Positions 27,930 through 37,037 are shown, counted from the stretch's first letter. The stretch: DNA of 64,000 nt from Providencia alcalifaciens DSM 30120 (GCF_000173415.1 NZ_ABXW01000047.1:124001-188000), one strand, 5' to 3'. The notes: a model not told the origin generated them from the sequence alone. Translations and numbers: made by a program.

Positions 27930-29003
27930 TTACAAATATTCGTGCATAGGTTTAGTCATATACACGTTATTTGGCATTTTTTCCGTAGTGGTATAACCCG
28001 CAGGGCTGTTGATTAGCGCAGGAATACGGTTAACCAAGTTTGCACAGGTTAATTCTACGGTTGCTGGATTATTCACTTCAATTGCTGTATCCGGCTCACC
28101 AATCAGCTGCCAACTGTTTTTGTCACACTCATCAGCGGTTAGAATTTTACCAATACATTCCGTTTCTAAGGTGACGCCTTCTGCTGTTTCAGTGATCACC
28201 AGCGCAGATAACCCTAAAACATCGCCTTTTTTCACCGTCATTTTTAAGGTATCAGAATAGATATCTTCTTTGGCAATTTGCGGTACGCAGCGCTGAGTTT
28301 GATTGGTAATAGTCAGCCCCAAGCGGCTACATAGCCACCCATTTTGCGTCCACATGTACGGTGGCGCATACTCGCCGCTCTCAATTTTTTCAGCGATAAC
28401 TGCGTATGGCAGGTCGTTATAGTTACCAATTTGCTGATTGAACTCGTCGACGGTTAAGCCTGCACCGTGACCTTTCGCTAGTGCGATACCGTAATCTTCC
28501 ACGTTATAGCAGCTAGACCCTTTGATTTTCACCAATTTATGCATAGAGCCAGCTAACGTGTCGATGAGCACACCCCAGAACATATCTGGGTAGCCACTAC
28601 CGGCTAAGGTGCAGTTATTCGCTTTGGCTAAAGCATCCAATTTTTGTGTGATTTCAGGGGAGGAATTCCACGGATATAGCGCTTCCTCACCGGTTGAGAT
28701 TGCATTGACACCATGGCGAGCAAATAGGGAGAAGGCATCTTCTAAGTCTGCCATTGTGCTGAGAGTCGCAATGATCCCAACATCAGGTTTTAAGGTTTCG
28801 AGTGCTTTATCGGCTTCATTAAGCGGCTGAATTTTTACGCCTGTGAGGGCTGTTCCTGCAATTTCGCCAATATCTTTACCGATCACGGCTGGATTGATAT
28901 CAAAAGCCGCCACAACTTCAGCATCATGTTCTTGTAGGTAACGGATGAGAAATTTGCCCATCTTTCCACAACCATATTGAACTGCACGTACTTTTTTCAT
29001 CAT
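27930..29003 (-). CDS. DapB / 2,4-diaminopentanoate dehydrogenase-like NAD(P)H oxidoreductase
   Basis: 357 residues. N-terminal Rossmann fold with VQYGCGKMGKFLIRYL (about 7-22), a C-terminal domain with GSGYPDMFWG and KIKGSSCYNVEDYG. The family is annotated as dihydrodipicolinate reductase-like or 2,4-diaminopentanoate dehydrogenase (Ord of clostridial ornithine degradation). The rest of the ornithine fermentation pathway is not in the window, so the substrate, probably an amino acid or amine, is uncertain. Two ATG codons begin the frame. Confidence 0.72.
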   Translation of the reverse strand: MMKKVRAVQYGCGKMGKFLIRYLQEHDAEVVAAFDINPAVIGKDIGEIAGTALTGVKIQPLNEADKALETLKPDVGIIATLSTMADLEDAFSLFARHGVNAISTGEEALYPWNSSPEITQKLDALAKANNCTLAGSGYPDMFWGVLIDTLAGSMHKLVKIKGSSCYNVEDYGIALAKGHGAGLTVDEFNQQIGNYNDLPYAVIAEKIESGEYAPPYMWTQNGWLCSRLGLTITNQTQRCVPQIAKEDIYSDTLKMTVKKGDVLGLSALVITETAEGVTLETECIGKILTADECDKNSWQLIGEPDTAIEVNNPATVELTCANLVNRIPALINSPAGYTTTEKMPNNVYMTKPMHEYL

Positions 29004-29340
29004 TGTTGTCCTGTTTCTATTTATCTTTAATTATCATGTTCTATCTAGAGTATAAAATTATTGTTTTATATCAATCAATTGAATAAATAATGCTTAATAA
29101 ATGAGAATACGAAAACTCACTCTTTACCGCCAATTATTTACTATAGGATAGCTGTTCACGCAGGTTTGTTCGTCAATGATGTCCTAATAAAGAATGGAAC
29201 CCTAGAATAAAATCCGATAATTAAGAGAGGAATAATGGTTTTGGATGATGCCATGGCATTGAATTATAGGGCGATACTATGCCTTGGATACAAATTCACC
29301 ATATAGAATTGAAATACTAGACCTTCACCAAAACAGCACG

Positions 29341-29346
29341 TATAAT
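29341..29346 (+). promoter_or_regulatory. Candidate -10 box of the tRNA-Ile gene
   Basis: Perfect TATAAT 11 bases before the tRNA 5' end. No good -35 is visible at 16-18 bases. The remaining 29004-29340 is AT-rich and otherwise shows only a 23-codon open frame at 29235-29306 with an SD-like GAGAGG. Confidence 0.5.
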
Positions 29347-29357
29347 CGCACCACTTT

Positions 29358-29434
29358 GGCCCCTTAGCTCAGTTGGTTAGAGCAGGCGACTCATAATCGC
29401 TTGGTCACTGGTTCAAGTCCAGTAGGGGCCACCA
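29358..29434 (+). tRNA. tRNA-Ile with CAT anticodon (reads AUA after lysidine modification)
   Basis: 77 bases including an encoded CCA. Acceptor GGCCCCT / AGGGGCC, D-arm TAGCTCAGTTGGTTAGAGCA, anticodon loop CTCATAA with CAT at 29392-29394, and TTCAAGTCC in the T arm. It matches E. coli ileX/ileY except for a few bases, so it is tRNA-Ile2 (TilS substrate) rather than a methionine tRNA. Confidence 0.95.
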
Positions 29435-29461
29435 AATTTTAGCTGTTAAATCAGCGCATTA

Positions 29462-29489
29462 AGCCACTTTGAAAGAAGTGGCTTTTTTG
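29462..29489 (+). terminator. Terminator after tRNA-Ile
   Basis: Stem AGCCACTT (29462-29469) / AAGTGGCT (29476-29483) followed by TTTTTTGT. Confidence 0.85.
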
Positions 29490-29550
29490 TATCTAAAATC
29501 TTGAAATCAAATTATCGCTTAATTAATTGTTTTTCCAGTGAATTCTTGAA

Positions 29551-29718
29551 TTAATCGCTCCCCTTCATGTTTTTCACCATATCCGCATCGATATTTAAAT
29601 ATCCTCCATCTTTAATCTGCATGAATTGGTTTCCCCATATGTTAGCCCGTTCATGGGCTTTATCGATGCCAAGTCGTGGGACGTTATCGGTAAAAGAATA
29701 TTCGCGATCTACGAGCGA
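29551..29718 (-). pseudogene. Remnant of an unidentified gene (C-terminal part)
   Basis: An open minus-strand frame of 55 codons ending in TAA at 29551-29553. It has no start codon near its upstream end, where an in-frame stop precedes it at 29719-29721. The peptide is well composed and ordinary-protein-like (LGIDKAHERANIWGNQFMQI, GGYLNIDADMVKNMKGSD), unlike the surrounding AT-rich DNA. It looks like the surviving 3' end of a decayed gene. I do not recognise the family. Confidence 0.45.
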
Positions 29719-29721
29719 TTA

Positions 29722-30602
29722 AGCGAGTAGAGCACCCAAAGAAATTTGAATGTCTGAAGAAATTGAGACAAATATAAAAAACTGATGATGATTCACGTGA
29801 AGGTTTAATGTATCAATTTGGGACTTTATATTTTCAGTTAAACGTGACTTGCTGTTTTAACCTCATTTTCTATCCAAATAGTATTTTTACTTAAACGCAT
29901 CACTTATATTAGTAAATACTTATCTCTCATGTTCATTGCTATAAGCTTAATTTTTTGTATTCAGGAGGAAATAAAACACTGATTAGACAAAGAATGTGTT
30001 TTATACATATTGAATAATTATCATTAGATATAAAAAATGAGACTGTTCTCTTATTTTTAATCGAAAATCTATGTGTTAGCGAGTGGGGTTAAATTAAAAA
30101 TAGGATTTTTCTTTATTGAAAATATAAATTTAAGATAAAAAATGGAAAAACTATTACGCTAAATAGCGGTGATTTGTTTATTTGTAACTATAATACACAT
30201 TAAAAATGTAACTAATTGCAATAAAGTAATGTCCGATATATGTGAAAGAAATGTTGTTAAGTATGAATTCATGACACATTATTTGTAACTTGTTGATTTT
30301 ATTGGGTGCGAAATAATCGTAATATGAGTAAATGTATCAAAAAATAACTGCCTATTAAATCCATTGATTTTAATAGGTGATGGCGACTTTACAGCTTTTA
30401 GGTGTAATTATAGTATTTATGTGAACCAAAGCTCAAAAGGCAAAAAGATTTAATTACCATATGCATAAATATATTAGTGGTTTTTACTTAAGTATATTTA
30501 TCTACTCCTTGTCTCTGAAATTCAAGTTTATATTGTGATTAATGTTTAATTACAGAGGCTAATTTTATTTTTTAAATTATTATTTGATTGAGGACGTACC
30601 TA
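29722..30602. other. AT-rich gene-free leader upstream of the fimbrial operon
   Basis: About 880 bases, very AT-rich, no credible coding frame. It holds an inverted repeat CCTATTA / TAATAGG (30351-30377) and probably the fimbrial promoter plus binding sites for silencers such as H-NS (inference from composition). I found no pair of long inverted repeats or recombinase gene that would indicate an invertible promoter. Confidence 0.5.
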
Positions 30603-31169
30603 ATGAAATTCAATAAGACATTTATGGCTATCGCAGCAACAACATTAATTGGTTTTGGTGCAAATGCAGCGCCAGTTAATCACGGTAATGGTAAAGTAAC
30701 ATTTACTGGTAGCATTATTACTGCACCTTGTTCTATTGACCCATCTTCTGTTGATCAAACAGTAGATTTAGGTCAAGTAGGTGATGTTGTCTTAAAAAAC
30801 GGCGGTACTTCAGATGGTCAGTCATCCCCAGTTATGTTTGATATTAAATTAATTGACTGCACTTTGGAAACGGAAGAAACCGTGAACATCACATTTTCAG
30901 GAGCGGCCGCTACAAATGACCCTAAATCACTATTAGCTATTACAGGTACAGCTGCGGGTGCAGGTATTCAAATCGTGGATAGCAACAATGCGCCAATCGT
31001 TTTAAATGAGCAAACTAAATCAATTCACAAATTACAAGGCACAACAAACACTTTGCAATTTGCGGCTTACATTAAAGGTTTAGGAAGCCAAGGTAAACCA
31101 GAAGCTCCAGTTGAAATTGTAGCAGGTGAGTTCCAAGCAGTAACAGATTTCGTATTGTCGTACAACTAA
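30603..31169 (+). CDS. Major fimbrial subunit (type 1-like pilin)
   Basis: 188 residues from ATG 30603 (GAGGAC upstream; a TTG at 30588 is less likely). Sec signal peptide with cleavage near ANAAP. The pilin domain has the early cysteine TAPCSIDPSS, the second cysteine LIDCTLE, and the C-terminal beta-zipper pattern ending in the penultimate tyrosine (VLSYN). It forms the shaft of a chaperone-usher fimbria. It is the first gene of the cluster and is followed by a strong hairpin. Confidence 0.9.
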   Translation: MKFNKTFMAIAATTLIGFGANAAPVNHGNGKVTFTGSIITAPCSIDPSSVDQTVDLGQVGDVVLKNGGTSDGQSSPVMFDIKLIDCTLETEETVNITFSGAAATNDPKSLLAITGTAAGAGIQIVDSNNAPIVLNEQTKSIHKLQGTTNTLQFAAYIKGLGSQGKPEAPVEIVAGEFQAVTDFVLSYN

Positions 31170-31189
31170 TTTCAAAATTATTGTAACGG

Positions 31190-31227
31190 TAAGCTGAAGT
31201 AATGAGACTAATCATTACTTCAGCTTA
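31190..31227 (+). other. Long perfect hairpin between the major pilin and usher genes
   Basis: A 16-bp perfect stem (31190-31205 with 31212-31227, starting TAAGCTGAAGTAATGA) and a 6-base loop. No T run follows, so it probably protects the pilin mRNA 3' end and limits, rather than blocks, read-through into the usher. Confidence 0.75.
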
Positions 31228-31257
31228 GAATATTTATTAAAATTTAAGGGCATTGTA

Positions 31258-31317
31258 ATGAAAAAATTCAATAATAAAATTATGTGTTCCGTGTTTTTAA
31301 ATTTTAATAAAAAATAA
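31258..31317 (+). other. Short open frame before the usher gene
   Basis: 19 codons, MKKFNNKIMCSVFLNFNKK, with AAGG eight bases upstream of its ATG, ending five bases before the usher start. It looks like the first part of a pilin signal peptide. It may be a vestige of a second pilin gene in the mrpB position, or a leader peptide. Chance occurrence cannot be excluded. Confidence 0.3.
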
Positions 31318-31321
31318 AGTC

Positions 31322-33793
31322 ATGAAAAAGCGTATCACGGCTTCTTTATTACTGTTGAATTCATTAGTTTCTTTTGCTGAAGAGGCGGTGGATTTCAATA
31401 TTAATATATTGAATGCAGAAGATAGAGAAAATATTAACTTGGCCGTTTTTTCTCAGGATCTTTATATTGTTCCGGGTGTTTACCCCTTTAAGCTAAGCAT
31501 AAATAATGCCTATATTCCTGAACAAAAAATTACCGTTGTGAGTTATGAGGATAAATCTCAAGCTTGTTTAACGGATGAAATTGTCGAGAAATTTGATTTA
31601 AACCAGAATGCAGAAAGTAAATTGCACTGGAATGCTATTGATGGCTTAGAATGTTTAGATATAGCTAGTTTAGATGGCATGTCAGTGACACCCAATTTAT
31701 CTACTGGAACATTAATTATTAATATTCCTAAAACGTACCAAGAATATTCTGCGAATGATTGGGAATCGGCTTCGCGCTGGGAAGATGGCATTAAAGGCAT
31801 TATTTTTGATTATAATCTGACTTCACAATATAACCGCAGCTTAGGCAGCAACACTGCGAGTGATACCTTTTTCTTGTCAGGTTTAGGTGCCGTGGGAGCT
31901 AATTTTGATAGCTGGCGTTTACGGGGTTTTTGGCAAGGTTCATATAACCATACTCAAAATAGCCGAGCTGATGATACCCATGATATTAAGTGGACCAATA
32001 TCTATGCTTATCGGGCCATTCGCAGCTTAAAATCTAAATTAACGCTCGGTGAGGATTTTCTGCAAACTGATTTATTTGATAGCTTTAAGTTTGTAGGAGT
32101 TTCATTACGTTCTGACGACAATATGCTGCCACCAAGCTTACGTTCTTATGCGCCAGAGGTCACTGGTTTTGCAGAAACTAACGCTGTGGTTAAAATAAGC
32201 CAAGATGGTCGGGTGATTTATGAAAGCTTAGTGCCTGCTGGTCCGTTTAGAATTCAAAATTTAAATAGCGGCATTTCAGGTACATTACAAGTTAGAGTTG
32301 AAGAGAGTGATGGGCGTGTTTCTGAATTTGAAGTGGACGCGGGAAATATTCCATTTTTATCTCGCCCAGGCTCTGTACGTTATAAAGTGAGCGCGGGTAA
32401 ACCCACGGATATGGATCGACATGTCATGGGCGATGTCTTTGCTCAAAGTGAAGTTTCATGGGGTATAAATAACGGCTGGTCAATTTTTGGTGGAGCACTT
32501 AATAGTAGTCGATTCAATTCTTTTGCTGCCGGTGTTGGGCGCGACTTATTTAAATTTGGTGCCATTTCATTTTCATTTAATCATTCAATTGCGGCACTGA
32601 CTGACGGACCGACTTTAAAAGGTAAAGCATTTAAAGTTGATTATTATAAAAGCTTTGAAGGCAGTAATAGCCAATTGCAATTATCGGCGTATCGTTTTAT
32701 GGATCGTGAGTTCATGACGATGAGTGATTTTCTCATCTATAATGACCAAAACAATATTACGTATGCGGGACACAATAAAGGTTTGTATTCAGCATCGATA
32801 AGTAAAAACTTTACGGATTGGCGTTCTTCCATAAATTTAAATTACACGCATCAAACATATTGGAATAGACCAAATAGTTATCGCTATAACATGACTTTCT
32901 CGAAGTATTTTGATACGAGCATGTTTCATAATGTCGGTCTGTCTATCAATATGTTTAATAGCAAAATGCAGGGTTATCAGGATAACGGAGTTTATGTCAG
33001 CCTTTCCGTTCCATTAGCATCAGGAACCTATGTCAATTATTCAACGTATAACGGAAAAAATGATAATACGAATAAAGTGACAATGAATAAACGCCTTGAA
33101 AATAAAGATAATCTATCACTGTCTGTGGGTAACAATCGACATAGCGGAATATTGAGTAGTTATTATAGCCATAAAGGCAATATGAATGACTTTAATACTA
33201 GTTATAACTATATGAGCAATAACTCAATGTCGCTGTCTGCCAATATTCAAGGTGGTGTGACGATGACGGGGTACGGTGTGAGTATGCATCCCGTTACATC
33301 AACAGGTGGAACGCGTGTATTTGTTGATATGAATGGCGTAGGTGATGTTCCGGTGAAATACAATGGTTCGCACTTACGCTCAAGCAGTTTTGGAAAAGTC
33401 GTTGTTCCAGATATTAACAGTTACTACAAGACCGATGTAGTTGTTGATATTAACAAGTTACCTAAAGATGTGGAAATTGCTGATTCAGTAACCCAAACCA
33501 CATTAACTGAAGGCGCCATTGGTTATCGTAGCTTTGACGTTATTTCAGGAATAAAAATGATGGTAACGCTGAGATTACAAGATGGTAGTTATCCACCATT
33601 TGCTGCCGATATTAAAAATGATTCTGGGAAAACAACAGGAATTGTTGGGGATCAAGGTGAAGCTTATATTGGTGGAATCAGACCTGGTGAAGAAATGAAA
33701 GTATCATGGCAAGGTTCAGAATGTAAAATAACATTCCCACAAAATATCGAAGAGCATAATATTTATGACAAATTGCTCTTACCATGTAATTAA
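31322..33793 (+). CDS. Fimbrial outer-membrane usher
   Basis: 823 residues of the FimD/PapC family. Signal peptide (1-19), N-terminal chaperone-binding domain (VDFNINILNAEDRENINLAVFSQ, about 24-46), 24-strand beta-barrel with plug (RLRGFWQGSYNHTQN; SYAPEVTGFAETNAVVKISQ), and C-terminal domains ending with the cysteine pair GSECKITFP ... LLPCN. It secretes and orders pilin subunits across the outer membrane. Here the usher precedes the chaperone, as in mrp/pmf-type clusters of Proteus rather than fim of E. coli. Confidence 0.93.
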   Translation: MKKRITASLLLLNSLVSFAEEAVDFNINILNAEDRENINLAVFSQDLYIVPGVYPFKLSINNAYIPEQKITVVSYEDKSQACLTDEIVEKFDLNQNAESKLHWNAIDGLECLDIASLDGMSVTPNLSTGTLIINIPKTYQEYSANDWESASRWEDGIKGIIFDYNLTSQYNRSLGSNTASDTFFLSGLGAVGANFDSWRLRGFWQGSYNHTQNSRADDTHDIKWTNIYAYRAIRSLKSKLTLGEDFLQTDLFDSFKFVGVSLRSDDNMLPPSLRSYAPEVTGFAETNAVVKISQDGRVIYESLVPAGPFRIQNLNSGISGTLQVRVEESDGRVSEFEVDAGNIPFLSRPGSVRYKVSAGKPTDMDRHVMGDVFAQSEVSWGINNGWSIFGGALNSSRFNSFAAGVGRDLFKFGAISFSFNHSIAALTDGPTLKGKAFKVDYYKSFEGSNSQLQLSAYRFMDREFMTMSDFLIYNDQNNITYAGHNKGLYSASISKNFTDWRSSINLNYTHQTYWNRPNSYRYNMTFSKYFDTSMFHNVGLSINMFNSKMQGYQDNGVYVSLSVPLASGTYVNYSTYNGKNDNTNKVTMNKRLENKDNLSLSVGNNRHSGILSSYYSHKGNMNDFNTSYNYMSNNSMSLSANIQGGVTMTGYGVSMHPVTSTGGTRVFVDMNGVGDVPVKYNGSHLRSSSFGKVVVPDINSYYKTDVVVDINKLPKDVEIADSVTQTTLTEGAIGYRSFDVISGIKMMVTLRLQDGSYPPFAADIKNDSGKTTGIVGDQGEAYIGGIRPGEEMKVSWQGSECKITFPQNIEEHNIYDKLLLPCN

Positions 33794-33821
33794 TAAAAAT
33801 CTTAAAAGAAGGCTAATGTTT

Positions 33822-34556
33822 ATGATGAAAAAATTATCCGTATTATTACTTGGCTGCTTCGTTACGGCGAATGCTTATTCGGCAATTTCAATGGACAGAA
33901 CGCGTATTATTTATAATGGTGATAGTAACTCTGTTTCATTAACGGTTAGTAATAAGAATACCCAGCTGCCTTATTTAGCTCAAGGTTGGTTTCAAGATGA
34001 TAAAGGTGAAAAGTTAACGTCGTATTTTACTATTTTGCCGCCAATCCAAAGAATTAATGCAGGACAAACTAGCCAATTACGTATTGAAGCTTTACCCGAC
34101 GTTGTGAAATTACCACAAGATAGAGAAAGTCAGTTCTTTTTTAATTTAAGAGAGATTCCACCTACCAGTAAAAAATCCAACGTATTACAAATTGCATTGC
34201 AAACTCGAGTGAAATTTTTCTATCGACCAGCCTCTTTAGTGGTTGATTCCACACAAATGAAAAATTCACCGTGGCAGAATAAATTAGTGTTAGTGAAAAA
34301 AGGCAGTGAGGTTTATGCGAAAAACCCAACGGCTTATTACGTGGTACTCAATAATATTAAAAAGAATGCAGCGGCTGAGAAAAATAAGGGGTTTGTGGCA
34401 ACAGATATTGCTCCATTTTCCGAGCAAAAGATTGCTATTACCGCAGAGCAGTTAGGTTCATCACCTGTAATTAACTATATCAATGACTACGGCGGTCAGG
34501 TTGATTTACCGTTTGTGTGTTCTGCTACAGAGTGTCACGCAAAAGATGCCAAATAA
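33822..34556 (+). CDS. Periplasmic fimbrial chaperone
   Basis: 244 residues from ATG 33822 (GAAGG nine bases upstream; ATG 33816 and 33825 are close alternatives). Signal peptide, then a PapD/FimC two-domain immunoglobulin fold: SMDRTRIIYNGDSNSVSLTVSN, the family motif FFFNLREIPPTSKKSN, and LQTRVKFFYRP. It donates a strand to pilins and delivers them to the usher. The reading frame overlaps no other gene; the usher stop lies 29 bases upstream. Confidence 0.92.
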   Translation: MMKKLSVLLLGCFVTANAYSAISMDRTRIIYNGDSNSVSLTVSNKNTQLPYLAQGWFQDDKGEKLTSYFTILPPIQRINAGQTSQLRIEALPDVVKLPQDRESQFFFNLREIPPTSKKSNVLQIALQTRVKFFYRPASLVVDSTQMKNSPWQNKLVLVKKGSEVYAKNPTAYYVVLNNIKKNAAAEKNKGFVATDIAPFSEQKIAITAEQLGSSPVINYINDYGGQVDLPFVCSATECHAKDAK

Positions 34557-34590
34557 TCTCATAAGCAAATGATGGAAACGGGTAAATCTA

Positions 34591-35073
34591 ATGTTTAAAT
34601 TTAAGAGTTTGTTTTGTCTTAGTTTACTGTTTTTTTTATCGGTGAATGCATTTGCGGATGGGAAGTTTGTAACGGTCAGAGTGAATGTTTTATCCGGTGG
34701 ATGCGTGTTGAATAATAACGAAGATATCTACGTTGATTTTGGTGATGACATTGTTATTGGACAAATTGACTCAGGCAAATACACCGAAACGGTTCCTTAT
34801 GATCTGACGTGTGATTCTCAGTTTGACGAGCTGTACATTGTGTTTGAAGGCGTTAAAGGAGAAACCTCTAACAGCCTGAAAGTCGCGGATACACCGGGTT
34901 TGAATATCAAACTTTATATTGATAACAAGCCAATGAATATCGGTTCTCAATATGAGATTGATAACATCCAATATTTACCTTCTTTAACCGCAGAACTGGC
35001 ACTGGCTAATGGGATAAGACCTATTGGGGGTGAGTTTTCTACTGCTGCAACACTAACTGTAGGATATCATTAA
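34591..35073 (+). CDS. Minor fimbrial subunit 1
   Basis: 160 residues with signal peptide (MFKFKSLFCLSLLFFLSVNAFA). Pilin with GGCVLNNNEDIYVDFGDDIVIG, the second cysteine YDLTCDSQ, and C-terminal AATLTVGYH. Shares the CVxNNxxxIxVDFGDD pattern with the next gene, indicating tandem duplication. Probably an adaptor or tip-fibrillum subunit, by comparison with mrpE-G. Confidence 0.85.
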   Translation: MFKFKSLFCLSLLFFLSVNAFADGKFVTVRVNVLSGGCVLNNNEDIYVDFGDDIVIGQIDSGKYTETVPYDLTCDSQFDELYIVFEGVKGETSNSLKVADTPGLNIKLYIDNKPMNIGSQYEIDNIQYLPSLTAELALANGIRPIGGEFSTAATLTVGYH

Positions 35074-35084
35074 GGTATTATCTT

Positions 35085-35588
35085 ATGAACAAACTCTTAT
35101 TATCGGTTGTTTTATTCCTGACATATGCGAGTACCGCACAGGCTGTCAAAGTGAACTTCAGAGGAAACTTGATAGAGGGAACACCGTGTGTCATCAATAA
35201 TAACCGTCCGATTGAAGTGGATTTTGGTGATGACTTAGTGGTTTCGTTAGTTCCGACGAAAGATGGTAAAAAATACATCGAAGATATCGATTTCGAATGG
35301 GAATGTGACAACATTTCATCGGGAACCGATGTGGTCTTTAGTTTTGAAGGCTCCCGCGCTTCCTTTGATAATGATTTGCTGAAGATCAATGAGCAAAAAG
35401 ATATCGCGCTACAAATTTATTACGATTCAAAGACACTGAGAGTGAATGATGATTTTGTATATACCTATCGTTCTGACTCTCAAATTCCTGATTTAAAAGC
35501 CGCTTTAGTAAAAAATAGTTCAAGTACTGCCAATGTACAGCCGGGTGAGTTTACTGCCAGCGCGACATTAACGGTTGCATATCAATGA
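35085..35588 (+). CDS. Minor fimbrial subunit 2
   Basis: 167 residues, signal peptide ending near AQA. Pilin fold with TPCVINNNRPIEVDFGDDLV, second cysteine EWECDN, and C-terminal SATLTVAYQ. Clearly paralogous to the preceding gene. ATG 35085 follows it after 11 bases. Confidence 0.85.
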   Translation: MNKLLLSVVLFLTYASTAQAVKVNFRGNLIEGTPCVINNNRPIEVDFGDDLVVSLVPTKDGKKYIEDIDFEWECDNISSGTDVVFSFEGSRASFDNDLLKINEQKDIALQIYYDSKTLRVNDDFVYTYRSDSQIPDLKAALVKNSSSTANVQPGEFTASATLTVAYQ

Positions 35589-36097
35589 GGATTATTTTCT
35601 TTACTCTATTACTTTATTTCACTGGGAATGTGCTCGCAGATGAAGTGAACTTTTCTGGAGTACTGAGGCATGCAATCCCTTGCGTGGTAAATGGTGGCGA
35701 AGAGCTGGTGGTGCCATTTTACGAGGTCAATGATAAAGATCTTTACCGTCAAAGAGATATTACAGAAACTTTTGAAATTACACTTTCAGATTGCGAATTC
35801 TTACCTGATTTCTCATTTTCGATGGCATTCACGGGGGTCAGTAACTCGAAAATTAAAGGGTCGTTACGGATTGATGGTGATCCCGGTGATCTTGGCTACG
35901 CTATTATGTTAACTAGCGATAAGGGAAATATGGATATTAATCGCCAGTATCCTATTACAGGAATGAACGGTAATAAATTTCCTCAAGTCATTCCGCTTAA
36001 AGCCTCTATTTTAGGTGAAGAAGACGCTATCAAAAATAAAAGCATTAAACTCGGGGAGTTTAGCGCTACAACGACATTTAATATCTATTACGAATAA
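35585..36097 (+). CDS. Minor fimbrial subunit 3
   Basis: 170 residues, start overlapping the previous stop (ATGA). Signal peptide MRIIFFTLLLYFTGNVLA. Pilin with IPCVVNGGEELVVPF, second cysteine TLSDCEF and C-terminal TTFNIYYE. More diverged than the other two minor subunits. Confidence 0.84.
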   Translation: MRIIFFTLLLYFTGNVLADEVNFSGVLRHAIPCVVNGGEELVVPFYEVNDKDLYRQRDITETFEITLSDCEFLPDFSFSMAFTGVSNSKIKGSLRIDGDPGDLGYAIMLTSDKGNMDINRQYPITGMNGNKFPQVIPLKASILGEEDAIKNKSIKLGEFSATTTFNIYYE

Positions 36098-36116
36098 CTC
36101 GGCTGTTAAGGATATT

Positions 36117-36971
36117 ATGAAAAGACTTATTCTTATCTGTTTATTAGTGGTCGCCCCTTTTCAATTCTCACGTGCTGAATTTGCGGCGCAAGGGGAATTA
36201 CGCACAGACTATGGTGCTTGGATGGATACCACATATGTGCTGCGTGGGGATTTAGAACATGATAACCGTCCATTAGCGATACAAGCATCTGGTGCTTGTC
36301 CATGTAACATTTTTCTTGGCTCATGGGGGACATGGGAAGATGGTCAGTACGGCGCCGGAACTCAACATATTGTGAGCTTCGATACCCAGACGGTGAAATT
36401 AACGGAAAGAAGTTCTTGGGAAGAAAAACCAGTAACATTTAGTGAAGTCGCAAGAGCATTACAAAAAGATGGCGTATTGAATAAAAATATTCAAGGCCGC
36501 TGGCAATTTTACCCAAGACGCCCTGGTGTGGGTTATTGTTTCAATCTTGGAATTCACTACACTGGCGTGATGCAAAGAGAGCAAACGGCAAATAATCCCA
36601 TTATTCTTTGCTCACCGTTAGACCCTGCGATCTCAAATTGTGATATTGAGGGTCCGGATTATATTGATCACGGAACATTGTCGAATAGTTCGATGAATGG
36701 TCATACGGTTAGCGAAAACTTTACTGTCAGTTGTACCAATCCTACCGATGTAAAAATTTCAGCAGTTGCCGGTTTAGATAATGATAATTTTATCTTTATG
36801 GCGGATGGACTGGAGTCAGAAATTAATGTTAATGGGCGCCCATCCACAGTTCTTTCGGTCGATTCGTTCGTGAAGCAAACATTCAACGTCACCAGTACAT
36901 TGAGAAAAACCAAAGATCTCACACCCAACGAATATTCGGGGATCTTTTTACTATCCGTAGAATTGCCTTAA
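36117..36971 (+). CDS. Putative fimbrial tip adhesin
   Basis: 284 residues from ATG 36117 (AAGG upstream); the frame open from 36015 overlaps the previous gene and is not homologous there. Signal peptide to about 19. An N-terminal domain (to about 175) rich in Trp/Tyr with four cysteines, including ACPCNIF, is followed by a pilin-like domain (SNCDIEGPDYIDHG to the end). The two-domain plan and last position fit a tip adhesin, as for MrpH of Proteus mirabilis. I cannot name the receptor or confirm metal-binding histidines. Confidence 0.75.
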   Translation: MKRLILICLLVVAPFQFSRAEFAAQGELRTDYGAWMDTTYVLRGDLEHDNRPLAIQASGACPCNIFLGSWGTWEDGQYGAGTQHIVSFDTQTVKLTERSSWEEKPVTFSEVARALQKDGVLNKNIQGRWQFYPRRPGVGYCFNLGIHYTGVMQREQTANNPIILCSPLDPAISNCDIEGPDYIDHGTLSNSSMNGHTVSENFTVSCTNPTDVKISAVAGLDNDNFIFMADGLESEINVNGRPSTVLSVDSFVKQTFNVTSTLRKTKDLTPNEYSGIFLLSVELP

Positions 36972-36987
36972 TGACGAAGCATAAAAT

Positions 36988-37037
36988 AAAATGGCAGGTT
37001 TTGAGTCAATTCATCGTGACTGAAACCTGCCATTTTT
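36988..37037 (+). terminator. Terminator of the fimbrial operon
   Basis: Long stem AAAATGGCAGGTTT / AAACCTGCCATTTTT with a loop of about 20 bases, followed by TTTTTTGA. Confidence 0.85.

Noticed and set aside
29235-29306. 23-codon open frame with a good ribosome site upstream of tRNA-Ile
   Set aside because: Too short, no recognisable features, and close to the tRNA promoter; chance cannot be excluded.
29722-30602. Invertible fimbrial promoter switch
   Set aside because: No pair of long inverted repeats flanking a promoter was found and no FimB/MrpI-type recombinase gene is in the window; only a short hairpin at 30351-30377.
36015-36116. Longer start for the tip protein
   Set aside because: The extra 34 codons overlap the preceding pilin gene and put the signal peptide in the middle of the protein; ATG 36117 has its own ribosome site.
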